Assembly (NCBI RefSeq): GCF_028716865.1
Contig: NZ_JAQUOY010000003.1
Coordinates: 1-64,000, forward strand
DNA: 64,000 nucleotides
Direction: 5' to 3'
From: Candidatus Methylomirabilis sp.
GTDB lineage: Bacteria > Methylomirabilota > Methylomirabilia > Methylomirabilales > Methylomirabilaceae
The notes under the pieces were generated by a model, which was not told the DNA's origin, searched no databases, and worked only from the letters and a program-made list of their open reading frames with translations. Positions 50,959 through 59,469 of this stretch are shown here, in pieces. Every line of letters begins with the position of its first letter. Positions within the stretch are counted from its first letter, which is position 1. A program made the position numbers and the translations under genes.

Positions 50959-51870
50959 GTGAATCCCCTATCCCCTATCCCCTATCCCCTAAACCCTGAT
51001 AAGGTATCCCTTGTTGCTCAGTTCGCCTGTCTCCTGGAGGTGAGCGCCGACAAGCCTGGAAACGTCACTCCGTTTGCCGACTTCGCCGATACTCGCTACA
51101 CCGACTTTCTGGCCAGTTCCATCATCCTGGGGCTGACGTTGCGGAAGGCCGCAACGGTCGCCACCGGCTCGCTGGTCCTCAACGCGGTTCGAGAAACCAA
51201 ACGGCTGGTCGGCCGGAACACCAACCTTGGGATCGCGCTCCTGTTCGCTCCACTGACAAAAGCGGCCGTGCGTAGAGGGCACCGCCCGCTTCGGTCACGC
51301 CTTCGCAGCATACTGACTTCCCTGACGCCGATCGACGGCCAAAGGGTCTACGAGGCGATTCGCCTCGCGGCCCCAGGCGGGCTTGGGGACGCGGACCAGT
51401 TCGATGTCAGCGCGACGCATGGCAGGGTTCCGCTCCTTGAAGTGATGCGCGCCGCGGCCGATCGCGATTCGATTGCGCGCGAGTATGTCACCGACTTCGA
51501 GATCACCTTTACCATTGGTGCTCCGGCGCTTGAGCGCTATCTCCAGGAGTCGGACGATCAGGAGCCAGCAGTCATTCAGACCTATCTGACACTTCTCTCT
51601 CGCGTGCCGGATTCCCTCATTGCGCGCAAATGCGGGACACGCGAGGCCGGCAGAATCTCACGGGAAGCGGGAAAGATTCTGGCTGTCGGTGGAGCGTTCA
51701 CGCAGGAGGGGCGACGGAAGCTTCAGCAGTGGGACCGAGCCCTGCGGCGAGATGGCAACCGTCTCAATCCGGGAACAACCGCGGATCTGACCGCCTCGGC
51801 TCTCTTTGTTGTGATGCTGGAAAAGGGGATCGAGTTCGTACTGGGATCGGGAGCTGCGCAGGCTCCTTAG
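50959..51870 (+). CDS. CitG/MdcB-like triphosphoribosyl-dephospho-CoA synthase family protein
   Basis: A 303-residue all-alpha protein of the CitG family: LEVSADKPGNVTPFADF, TNLGIALLFAPL and AAPGGLGDADQFDV keep the nucleotide-binding residues. Related genes are a constant part of H4MPT clusters (function there unproven), so a kinase- or transferase-like step on a pterin or ribose intermediate is more likely than citrate-lyase maturation. GTG start with AGGGG 9 nt ahead. The first 11 codons are made from a CCCCTAT tandem repeat. Confidence 0.8.
   Translation: MNPLSPIPYPLNPDKVSLVAQFACLLEVSADKPGNVTPFADFADTRYTDFLASSIILGLTLRKAATVATGSLVLNAVRETKRLVGRNTNLGIALLFAPLTKAAVRRGHRPLRSRLRSILTSLTPIDGQRVYEAIRLAAPGGLGDADQFDVSATHGRVPLLEVMRAAADRDSIAREYVTDFEITFTIGAPALERYLQESDDQEPAVIQTYLTLLSRVPDSLIARKCGTREAGRISREAGKILAVGGAFTQEGRRKLQQWDRALRRDGNRLNPGTTADLTASALFVVMLEKGIEFVLGSGAAQAP
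50964..50990 (+). repeat. CCCCTAT tandem repeat at a gene start
   Basis: Three and a half head-to-tail copies of a 7-mer (CCCCTAT) followed by AAACCC. It encodes the Pro/Leu/Ser/Ile stretch PLSPIPYPL right after the GTG start of the CitG-like gene. Length variation by one unit (7 nt) would shift the frame. Confidence 0.7.
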
Positions 51871-51908
51871 TGTAATGCCGCCGGGACAAAGATCAGGGCA
51901 GGAACCTG

Positions 51909-52862
51909 CTAGGCAGGTCTGAGGCGTCCCCGGCTAAGGGCCTGGAGCCCGAAGAAGTCAATCAGGTGGTTGGCAACAGCTTTTCTCTGCTTATCCACCG
52001 TGATCACATGGTAGCAGTCATCGAGCAAGATCAGGAGCTTCTGTATCGAGGCAATACCATTGTACACCAGCTCACCATTACGAGGACCGGTCATGTCGTC
52101 CTCACGGGCCTGGAGGATCGCGGTGGGCGCCGTCACTTCACTCAAACGACCACGGACCCGCGTGATGAGCCGGTCGATATTGTTCAAGGTCTTCAACGGA
52201 AAGATCGGATACCCCGTCGAGGCTGCCTGGGTGGGACCGATCACCGAATCAGCAGCGTGGTTCGTCCATCGAGTCCACGCATTCCTGATCCATCCGCGCA
52301 GGAGCCCGACGGAACAATACGCCGATCGCATGTGGGCCTGAAGCCGTTCATCCTTGATTCCAAAGGGTGGACCGTCCGCGTGGAAGAGGAGATAGCGCAA
52401 GGGGGGCACCTTCATGACAAAGGGCAAGACCGCTCTGATCCGAGGTATATTCCATCCATCGTAAATAAAGGTGGGCGACAGGATTCCAAGCCCATCAACA
52501 TTCACGGTCAGTGAGGATTCCAAGGCTAGGAGCGCTCCCGCGCTGAGACCGGCCACATAGAGGCGGTCGTACCGTTCGCGCGCGAAGGCCAGTTGCGCCT
52601 GTACGTGCGTGATCCAGTCCTTCTCGGACGTTCTCAGCAGATCCCTGATCCGCGCACAGTGGCCCGGGAGGGTCGTGGTGTAGACGTCGCATCCATGACG
52701 CGCCAACCGCCGTCCAAGATAGCTCATCTCAACCGGAGTCCCTGTGACGCCGTGAATCAGATACACCAAAGACTGTGAGTCGGTTTGATAGGCAATATCG
52801 GTCGGTTGGCGGCCGACCATCTCATCAAGAGGTCCGGACCGCGTAAGCAAATGTTGCTTCAT
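51909..52862 (-). CDS. Alpha/beta hydrolase (carboxylesterase-like)
   Basis: A 317-residue serine hydrolase, from the ATG that overlaps the aminotransferase stop (ATGA). Oxyanion segment YLIHGVTGTPVEM, nucleophile in GLSAGALL, Asp in LQAREDDMTGP and His in DDCYHVITVD make the catalytic triad, as in Est30-like monoacylglycerol/carboxyl esterases. It is the last gene of a three-gene leftward unit with an aminotransferase and a HAD phosphatase; the substrate is unknown. Confidence 0.85.
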   Translation of the reverse strand: MKQHLLTRSGPLDEMVGRQPTDIAYQTDSQSLVYLIHGVTGTPVEMSYLGRRLARHGCDVYTTTLPGHCARIRDLLRTSEKDWITHVQAQLAFARERYDRLYVAGLSAGALLALESSLTVNVDGLGILSPTFIYDGWNIPRIRAVLPFVMKVPPLRYLLFHADGPPFGIKDERLQAHMRSAYCSVGLLRGWIRNAWTRWTNHAADSVIGPTQAASTGYPIFPLKTLNNIDRLITRVRGRLSEVTAPTAILQAREDDMTGPRNGELVYNGIASIQKLLILLDDCYHVITVDKQRKAVANHLIDFFGLQALSRGRLRPA

Positions 52863-54253
52863 AACTCTCCCGCGCAGTGAGTGAACAGCCAGTCCAGCAG
52901 TTCGATGGCCAGATCGATCTCGCCCTTGGTGATATCCAGGCACGGTGCAAGGGTGAAGACGTTCTTATAATATCCCCCGACGTCCAGCACTAACCCCATT
53001 GGGCCACGAGATGTTGGAATTCCTCCGGCCAGACCCGACTCGAAGATCCGGTCTGTGAGGGCCTTGTTGGGGGTAAACCCATCGGCCTGTGTGACCTCGA
53101 TACGAAGAGCCAAGCCTAAGCCGGCGACGTCTCCGATAACGGCATGTCGTTTCTTAAGGTCTTCGAGCTGCTGCAGAAAATAGGCTCCCGACTCGGCCAC
53201 CGTCCGTTCATAATCCTGCTGCTCGATCCATTGCAGTGTCGCCAAGGCTGCCGCCGTACCCAGTGTATTGGACGAGAAGGTGGAATGCGTCGACCCCGGC
53301 GGGAAGGCCTGGGGAGAGATGAGGCGCTCCTCGGCCCATAGCCCGGAGATGGGATTCAGACCATTGGTCAATGCCTTCCCAAAGACGACGATGTTCGGCT
53401 TGACGCCGAAGTGCTCGATTCCCCAAAACTTCCCAGTCCTGAAAAATCCCATCTGGATTTCGTCATCCACCAGGAGAATCTTCCGCTCATCCAGGATGGT
53501 CTTAAGCCGCCGGAAATAATCCGGAGGCGGTACGACATAGCCTCCGGTGCCCTGCACCGGCTCCACATAGAATGCGATAAACTCAGGCTCTTCAGCCTTC
53601 GCATCCCAGAATGAGTTGAACTCCGTCTCGAACAGCCGCTCAACCTGATCGGTGCAGTAATAGTTGCAGCTCTCCAGCTTCATACCGTACGGACACCGGA
53701 AGCAGTACGGGAACGGCACGAAATGCGCTCGGTTGGAGAAATGGCCGAAGCGGCGGCGGTATCGATAGCTGGAGGTGATCTCGGAGGTTCCGAGAGTCCG
53801 ACCGTGGTATCCGCCCATAAAGGCCATAAAAAGGGACTTGCCGGTCGCATTGCGCACGAGTTTCATCGAGTCCTCGATGGCCTGGGAGCCCCCTACATTG
53901 AACTGTATGCGCCCTCCCATTCCGAATGCTCGGTGGCATTCGGTCGCCAATCTTTCGGCAACCAGGACCTTTTCTTCATGAAGATACTGGCAAGCTAATT
54001 GAGGCAATTGCTCGAGCTGCGCTGTCACCGCCCCCACGATCTGCTTGTTGCGATAGCCGAAGTTGACCGCCGAGTACCACATCTGGAGGTCGAGGTATGG
54101 CTTGTCGTCGCGGTCGTAGAGGAAGCTGCCTTCACACCCTTGAAAGAACTTCGGCACGGGCGAGTAGTGCACCGTATCGCCATGCGAGCAGTACTGCGCT
54201 TCCTTTTCGCGGAGCACCTCTTCGCTGAGTCGAATATCATTCACGCGATTCAT
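52859..54253 (-). CDS. Class-III PLP-dependent aminotransferase
   Basis: A 464-residue omega-type aminotransferase. GGSQAIEDSMKLVRNATGK binds the cofactor phosphate; LLVDDEIQMGFFRTGKFWG carries the Asp for the pyridine nitrogen, and the PLP Lys is in VVFGKALTNGLN. The N-terminus (CSHGDTVHYSPVPKFFQG) is unlike GABA or ornithine enzymes I know. A Cys-bearing loop (CFRCPYGMKLESCNYYC) is unusual and could bind a metal. It overlaps both neighbours by 4 nt, so the three act in one pathway. Confidence 0.88.
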   Translation of the reverse strand: MNRVNDIRLSEEVLREKEAQYCSHGDTVHYSPVPKFFQGCEGSFLYDRDDKPYLDLQMWYSAVNFGYRNKQIVGAVTAQLEQLPQLACQYLHEEKVLVAERLATECHRAFGMGGRIQFNVGGSQAIEDSMKLVRNATGKSLFMAFMGGYHGRTLGTSEITSSYRYRRRFGHFSNRAHFVPFPYCFRCPYGMKLESCNYYCTDQVERLFETEFNSFWDAKAEEPEFIAFYVEPVQGTGGYVVPPPDYFRRLKTILDERKILLVDDEIQMGFFRTGKFWGIEHFGVKPNIVVFGKALTNGLNPISGLWAEERLISPQAFPPGSTHSTFSSNTLGTAAALATLQWIEQQDYERTVAESGAYFLQQLEDLKKRHAVIGDVAGLGLALRIEVTQADGFTPNKALTDRIFESGLAGGIPTSRGPMGLVLDVGGYYKNVFTLAPCLDITKGEIDLAIELLDWLFTHCAGEL

Positions 54254-54999
54254 GCGAAACAGCCCACCTTTCGAAAGAGACGTTCAGTGACGTCGGTAAG
54301 TGTCTCGAACGGTTCATAGGCGACTCCCTGGAGGTCGCACCACTCCCGTAGCCCTGCCTTCGCGTAGACCTTTTGTGCCATGGTCGAGATGCAACGGTCG
54401 GATCGTCCGTCTCCGATATAGGTTGTCTCCCTGAGCGAGAGACCAAAAAGGTTGGCGACGGCGCACTTACACGTCCCGGCCCCAACCATGCAGTCGAGTG
54501 ATGCATACGGGAAACCGAGCGAGGGGGGCCCGTTCCCATCCCAGACCAGCCGATTGGAGACGACTGGGATGGAGGACAGACCGTGCCGATGCAGGACCGC
54601 CTCGATAAACTGATCGATACCGTCGCTGACGATCACCAGCGGGATACCATGTTGTGCGCACCGTTGCTGGAGCGTTACGATGCCCTCGTCGATGGGGATA
54701 TCGGCCGCAAACTGCATCAGCGTTGCCCGATCTGCTCGAATCAACTCTACCTGGCGGGCCAGACACTCTCGGCTGGTGATCTCACCCCGCTCCCATCGAC
54801 GCTCCCAGTCACGGAATGCCGGCAGGGCAAAGGTTTCGAGGATGGCGTCCGTCACATCCGTTTTGGTGATGGTCCCGTCGAAATCGCAGAGGACTTGAAA
54901 AGCCGGCAGCTCGCTCGGTATACGCAGTGTATGGACACTCGCTGCCGACTTCTCGAGTTGAGGATGACAGATTGCTGAAAGAACGACCTGATTCACCAT
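54250..54999 (-). CDS. MtnX-like HAD phosphatase
   Basis: A 249-residue HAD-superfamily phosphatase: nucleophile motif LCDFDGTITKTDVTD (about 36-50), VIVSDGIDQF (motif II), and TYIGDGRSDRC (motif IV). It resembles MtnX and SerB-type enzymes. No other methionine-salvage gene is adjacent, so a phosphatase step on an amino-pathway intermediate, before or after the class-III aminotransferase, is more likely. It is the first gene of the unit; no clear promoter could be fixed in 55000-55249, which has no gene. Confidence 0.82.
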   Translation of the reverse strand: MVNQVVLSAICHPQLEKSAASVHTLRIPSELPAFQVLCDFDGTITKTDVTDAILETFALPAFRDWERRWERGEITSRECLARQVELIRADRATLMQFAADIPIDEGIVTLQQRCAQHGIPLVIVSDGIDQFIEAVLHRHGLSSIPVVSNRLVWDGNGPPSLGFPYASLDCMVGAGTCKCAVANLFGLSLRETTYIGDGRSDRCISTMAQKVYAKAGLREWCDLQGVAYEPFETLTDVTERLFRKVGCFA

Positions 55000-55249
55000 A
55001 GGATGATAGCATAATCAGCAAGAAATATACCAGTATAAATTCTACACTCCGACCTGCCGCCTTCCTTCAAAAAACAGCGTGTTGCCAAGGTGTTAGCACC
55101 AACCCGACGTAGATCGATTATAAATGCCCAGCGACACGTACGCCCCGTTGGTCTGGCAGTCGAGACGGGTTAGTCCTATAAAACAAGTAGTTTCGATACA
55201 TTGTGGCGTTCTTGCGAGTGAGGCGAATTGGTAGATCGATTTGGCGACG

Positions 55250-56617
55250 TTACTCCTCAGCGAGGTCGAGTCCAAAGCGCTCGGCCATCCGATAGAGCGT
55301 TCGTCGATCGATTCCGAGAAGCTTGGCTGCTTCAGTTTTGTTGCCATGCGTCTCATCAAGGACCCTGATAAGGTACCGCTTTTCCAGCTCTTGCAGGGTG
55401 ACGAGGTCTGAGAATTCCGGTGCAGGCGCAGCAGGGACCGATTTGCGAAGAGTGACGGGGAGGTCGTCCGGCAGGATGATCTCGTGGCTGGTCACAACCA
55501 CTGCCGATTCGATGGTATGTGCGAGTTCCCGGACGTTTCCTGGCCAATTCGCCTGCTGGAGCACCAGCATCGCCTCCGGCGAAATCCCCATCACACGTTT
55601 CTGATTGGCGGCCGCGCACGTATGCATGAAGTGATAGGCCAGCATCGGGATGTCTTCCCGGCGTTCCCGAAGTGGCGGCAAGGTAATGGTGACCACATTG
55701 AGACGGTAGTAGAGGTCCTCGCGGAACTGCTCCTTCTTGACCATGGACCACAGGTCACGATGGGTGGAGGTAAGCACACGAACATCCACAGGGATCGACT
55801 GGTTGCCACCGACCCGACGGATTTCTTGTTCCTGCAGGACCCGTAACAGCTTTGCTTGCAAGGCCGGGCTCATGTCCCCCACCTCGTCCAGGAGAATCGT
55901 CCCGCCGTCGGCCTCCTCAAAGAACCCCCGTTTCGTGGTCAATGCGCCGGTAAAGGCGCCCTTTTCGTGGCCAAACAACTCGCTTTCCAGCAGACTCTCG
56001 GTGAGGGCTGCGCAGTTCACCGCCACGAAGGGCGCATCCACCCTGGGGCCGTTATAATGAATCGCTCGCGCAATCAGTTCCTTGCCTGTACCGCTCTCGC
56101 CCTGCAGCAGAACGGTGCTGCGTCCGCTTGCCACCCTGGCTACCAGCTTGTAGACATCGATCATCGCCTGGCTGCTTCCGATGATATTGGAAAATTGATA
56201 CCGGTCGAGAAACTCCTGGCGATAACGCATGTTCTCGTTCAGTAACCGGCGCTGATCGAGGGCTCGGCGAATGGTGAGCAGGACCTCGTCTTTCTTGAAC
56301 GGCTTGCTGACATAATCATAGGCCCCGCTTTTGATCGCCTTGATAGCTGACTCTATGGTGCCGAAGGCGGTGAGGAGGATGATTGGGGTGTCCGGACTGA
56401 ACTCCCGAAATCTCTTGAGCACGGCCATCCCGTCCATGTTCGCCATCTGAATGTCGGTCAACACCAGATCCACGGGGAGTCGTTGGCCCTTTTCTACCGC
56501 CTCAGCCCCCCCGCCGGCCGTCTCCACCGTGTAGCCGGCTTTGATTAAGACCTCGGCCAACACTGCACAGGCTGTGGCATCGTCATCCACCACGAGGATT
56601 CGAGACGGCTTAGGCAT
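55250..56617 (-). CDS. NtrC-family sigma-54-dependent response regulator
   Basis: A 455-residue activator. Receiver: VDDDATACAVLAEVL and DLVLTDIQMANMDG with phospho-Asp, then SKPFKKDEV. AAA+ core: GESGTGKELIARAIHY (Walker A), GAFTGA (sigma-54 contact), EADGGTILLDEVGDM (Walker B). C-terminal Fis-type helix-turn-helix: HGNKTEAAKLLGIDRRTLYR. It overlaps its kinase by 8 nt. Target promoters are unknown; no TGGCAC-N5-TTGC site was found in the nearby gap. Confidence 0.94.
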   Translation of the reverse strand: MPKPSRILVVDDDATACAVLAEVLIKAGYTVETAGGGAEAVEKGQRLPVDLVLTDIQMANMDGMAVLKRFREFSPDTPIILLTAFGTIESAIKAIKSGAYDYVSKPFKKDEVLLTIRRALDQRRLLNENMRYRQEFLDRYQFSNIIGSSQAMIDVYKLVARVASGRSTVLLQGESGTGKELIARAIHYNGPRVDAPFVAVNCAALTESLLESELFGHEKGAFTGALTTKRGFFEEADGGTILLDEVGDMSPALQAKLLRVLQEQEIRRVGGNQSIPVDVRVLTSTHRDLWSMVKKEQFREDLYYRLNVVTITLPPLRERREDIPMLAYHFMHTCAAANQKRVMGISPEAMLVLQQANWPGNVRELAHTIESAVVVTSHEIILPDDLPVTLRKSVPAAPAPEFSDLVTLQELEKRYLIRVLDETHGNKTEAAKLLGIDRRTLYRMAERFGLDLAEE

Positions 56618-57779
56618 AGTTCTCCCCGCGCGTGTAGATCGGCAAGGTAATCTCCGCGGTCGTTCCTAATCCGGGCTGGCTCTCCACGGTAAGGGTCCCG
56701 CCATGAGCCGTGATGATATCCCTGGAGATCGCCAGCCCCAGACCGCTTCCCTGGCTGATCTCCTTGGTTGTGAAGAACGGCTCGAAGATGAACCGTTGGT
56801 GTTCCTCGGCGATGCCTTGGCCGTTATCCTGGACCGTGATTACCGCGAGACCATCTGGACTTCTCCCATCCGGTAGCAGGAAGGCCTTGTCGACCTCGAT
56901 CTTGAAGTCGCGCCGGGCGGTCCGAAGTATCAACCTCCCCCCCGGCGACATGGCTTCGATGGCGTTGACGACGAGGTTCAGCAGCACCTGTTCGAGTTGG
57001 GTCTTATCGCACAACACCGAAGGTAAGCCCGCCGGGAACTCGGTCTCTACCCGTATCCCCTTTGCTGCGAGCATCGGGTGAGTGAGTTTCATTACCTCTT
57101 GAATAACCCCATCCAGCAGTACAGGGGCCAAGGTCGGCTGGGGATTACGCATGGACGCCAGGAGATCCTGAATGAGCAGCACCACACGGTCGACTTGCGA
57201 TTGGATGATGCCGATACGACTCTTCATCTCTGCTGTTGTTCCGGGTTCATCTTCCAGTATCTGAAGATGCATAGAGACTGAATGGAGCGGCGTGCCGACT
57301 TCATGCGCGACCGAGGCCACTAACTTCCCCATCGCCGCCATTTGCTCAACTCGCTTCAACCGTTGCTCGGTTGCGAAGAGCCGGCGGTACGCTGCCGTGA
57401 GATCATCGTTCTGTCGCGACAGATCTTCTGTCGCCTGCTGCAGCTTGGATTGCAGAGCCTCACGTGCCAGGCTAAAATAGCCGGCAGCGGCCAGGACGAC
57501 TGAGGTGATGGACCGGTTAATCAACGCTTCCCAGGTGAATTGCTCGATGGGACCCAACATCCCGACGTAGGTTAAGACGATGCTCATTCCGATGGTGACA
57601 ATGGCGATCCGTTTTGAATGGAAAGCGGCTGCCAGGAGGATAGGTAAGACATAGCCGTACGAAATGAAGATATTGCCTGGGGTCCACCATTCCGTCAAAT
57701 AGATGGCAACCATGATCAGGCCAATAATCCAACGGGACCCCTGATCGGTCGCGTGTGTCACCTTCCGTTGTCGATCCAT
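56610..57779 (-). CDS. Membrane sensor histidine kinase, partner of the NtrC-type regulator
   Basis: A 389-residue kinase. Four or so membrane spans occupy about 17-105 with little periplasmic loop, so the signal is probably membrane or intracellular. After a coiled coil come HisKA MGKLVASVAHEVGTPLHSVS and HATPase motifs NLVVNAIEAM, DNGQGIAEEH and GSGLGLAISRDI. It is followed directly by its NtrC-type regulator. It lies between the aminotransferase unit and the cofactor genes, either of which it could control. Confidence 0.92.
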   Translation of the reverse strand: MDRQRKVTHATDQGSRWIIGLIMVAIYLTEWWTPGNIFISYGYVLPILLAAAFHSKRIAIVTIGMSIVLTYVGMLGPIEQFTWEALINRSITSVVLAAAGYFSLAREALQSKLQQATEDLSRQNDDLTAAYRRLFATEQRLKRVEQMAAMGKLVASVAHEVGTPLHSVSMHLQILEDEPGTTAEMKSRIGIIQSQVDRVVLLIQDLLASMRNPQPTLAPVLLDGVIQEVMKLTHPMLAAKGIRVETEFPAGLPSVLCDKTQLEQVLLNLVVNAIEAMSPGGRLILRTARRDFKIEVDKAFLLPDGRSPDGLAVITVQDNGQGIAEEHQRFIFEPFFTTKEISQGSGLGLAISRDIITAHGGTLTVESQPGLGTTAEITLPIYTRGENYA

Positions 57780-57874
57780 CAGGCTCCCAATGCCTTGAAG
57801 TGTATGTCGAGCGGTCGCCGCGCCGCCTGAAGGGTGGGTTCATGACGCCTGGACGAACTGTGGCTCATGACAAC

Positions 57875-58909
57875 TTAGTGAATCTCGGCCCCTCGATTGG
57901 AGGCCTTTGCTAAAAAGAGGATCGCCTCAACTGTCCCTTTCATGACCTGCATAAGACGATGCTTTATGTGATCGGCCTGATCCTGATCCGCAGCCAGCCC
58001 ATAGACCGCCGGTCCCCAGGAGCTTTGCCCTACCCCTAACGCTCCTGCCCGTGACATCGCTTTGACTAGCGCCGCCCCTTGTGTGGTGGCAAAGGTTCCG
58101 CCCTGGACGGGTCTGAACCAGTTTCCGACAATTCGCTGAATGCTCGTGAGCGACCCACCGAAGGCGACAGGGTCTTGCTCGAGGATGGCCGGGAGCATCT
58201 GCATGAGCAAGAGGCGACTGAGGCGTCCTGCAGCGCTGGCGGGGCGGCCGGCGAGTCTGTGGAATGCCTTGGTCTCTGCGGTTCCAGCGAGCCCACGGTC
58301 AGCATAAGGGATCGCCACTACGAAAGTCCAGTTCTCCGGAAAGGGGTAGCGAACGATTATGGGAGGGACAGGATCTAGGCGTCGGGTTTGGGATTTGGGA
58401 TTTGGGGTTTGGGATTCTGAACCCGGCACTTGACACGCGGAACTTGGAACAACTTTCGCCGTGACGTTCATCCGCCGTCCCGCGTCTACGATAAAACCGC
58501 CCTGCTCAAAGGCGGCAATTCCGATCCCTGAACGACGACCTCGACCCATGACGGCTGCCAGTTCTCGTATATTGGCATCGATGGAGAACAGGCGAGCCAG
58601 CGCGGACGCGACGCTCAGGGCCAATTGGGTTCCGGAGCCCAGGCCGGCATGGGCAGGGATCGTGGTTGTAACGGAGATGCGGACTCCCTGGTTCAGCCGG
58701 TAATAGCGGAGGAACCGGCGCGCGAGCGTAACGACTCGGCTCCGCTCTCGCCCTACGACTTCAAGGCGGTCCGCCGGCGTGGCTTCGAGGATGACTGCGG
58801 GCTCGTCGATCGCCAGCCCGATGCTTCCGAACATCCGACCCGATGAGCCGTCCGGGTCGATGAAACCGAAGTGAAGCCTGGCAGGGGCCTTGACCGTCAC
58901 CCTCATCAC
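57875..58909 (-). CDS. mptG: Beta-ribofuranosylaminobenzene 5'-phosphate synthase
   Basis: A 344-residue GHMP-kinase-fold enzyme that joins PRPP and p-aminobenzoate, the first committed step to the H4MPT side chain. KAPARLHFGFIDPDGSSGR, IPAHAGLGSGTQLALSVA and GRGRRSGIGIAAFEQGG are conserved. A run near residues 155-178 (VPGSESQTPNPKSQTRRL) comes from an inserted intergenic-type repeat, yet the frame is kept. The start overlaps the DUF447 stop by 4 nt. It is the last gene of a four-gene leftward cofactor unit. Confidence 0.92.
   Translation of the reverse strand: MMRVTVKAPARLHFGFIDPDGSSGRMFGSIGLAIDEPAVILEATPADRLEVVGRERSRVVTLARRFLRYYRLNQGVRISVTTTIPAHAGLGSGTQLALSVASALARLFSIDANIRELAAVMGRGRRSGIGIAAFEQGGFIVDAGRRMNVTAKVVPSSACQVPGSESQTPNPKSQTRRLDPVPPIIVRYPFPENWTFVVAIPYADRGLAGTAETKAFHRLAGRPASAAGRLSRLLLMQMLPAILEQDPVAFGGSLTSIQRIVGNWFRPVQGGTFATTQGAALVKAMSRAGALGVGQSSWGPAVYGLAADQDQADHIKHRLMQVMKGTVEAILFLAKASNRGAEIH
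58383..58450 (-). repeat. Dispersed-type repeat inserted in mptG
   Basis: GGGTTTGGGATTTGGGATTT on the plus strand is a (T3G3A)-like tandem run; CACTTGACACGCGGAACTTGGAAC follows. Such strings are usual between genes, not in them. Here it encodes about 22 Ser/Pro/Gln/Thr-rich residues in a surface-loop position of mptG. Confidence 0.6.
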
Positions 58910-59469
58910 TGCTGCCGCTCGACATAGTCTTGAAGATACCGCATCGCTTGCGTCTCTTGTTCTCCCCCGGTCTTCTGCACAATCTCAGCAAGGCGGCGAT
59001 ACTCTTGGAGGATAGCCTCTACTCCGAGAAGCCGGACTCGAGTGGCGAGGATCGCCGCCTCAATAATCGCGTTCTTTGCGCGGTTGAATCCGATGAATTC
59101 TCGCAGGACCCCTTTTTTAACGATCTTACAGCGGAAGGTCGCGCGCTCTGAAGCCGTGTCGGCGTGCATGACCGAACACTCATAATACGAGCAGGCGTCT
59201 GTCAAGACAAGGCCGGTAACCGTCTCGGCCGGAAAGGTAGGAAAATGAGGGTTGGAGATGGCGCTTTCGGCGAACAGGCGAATCGAGTCGGTCAGATTGA
59301 CGACAGCGGCTCCGGTGGTAACAAGATTCCGATAGGTGGCCGAATCGGTATAGGGGCGGATGAGGATCTCTCCTTCGCCGATCGTGACCCCCATCGGTGC
59401 GAAGTTCGCTTCCCCTGCCTCATCCAGTGTCGTGACGATACTCTCGATAATCATGGGCCGCTCGATCAA
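58906..59469 (-). CDS. DUF447-family protein of the H4MPT cluster
   Basis: A 187-residue protein of the DUF447 family (flavin-reductase-like split barrel): IESIVTTLDEAGEANFAPMG, LIRPYTDSATYRNLV and FNRAKNAIIEAAILATRVRL. In methylotrophs it always travels with H4MPT genes; its reaction is not established. It overlaps both neighbours by 4 nt (ATGA), so translation is coupled. Confidence 0.85.
   Translation of the reverse strand: MIERPMIIESIVTTLDEAGEANFAPMGVTIGEGEILIRPYTDSATYRNLVTTGAAVVNLTDSIRLFAESAISNPHFPTFPAETVTGLVLTDACSYYECSVMHADTASERATFRCKIVKKGVLREFIGFNRAKNAIIEAAILATRVRLLGVEAILQEYRRLAEIVQKTGGEQETQAMRYLQDYVERQQ

Noticed and set aside
55000-55249. Sigma-54 promoter for the aminotransferase unit
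   Set aside because: TGGC...TTGC words occur but with the wrong spacing for a -24/-12 promoter.
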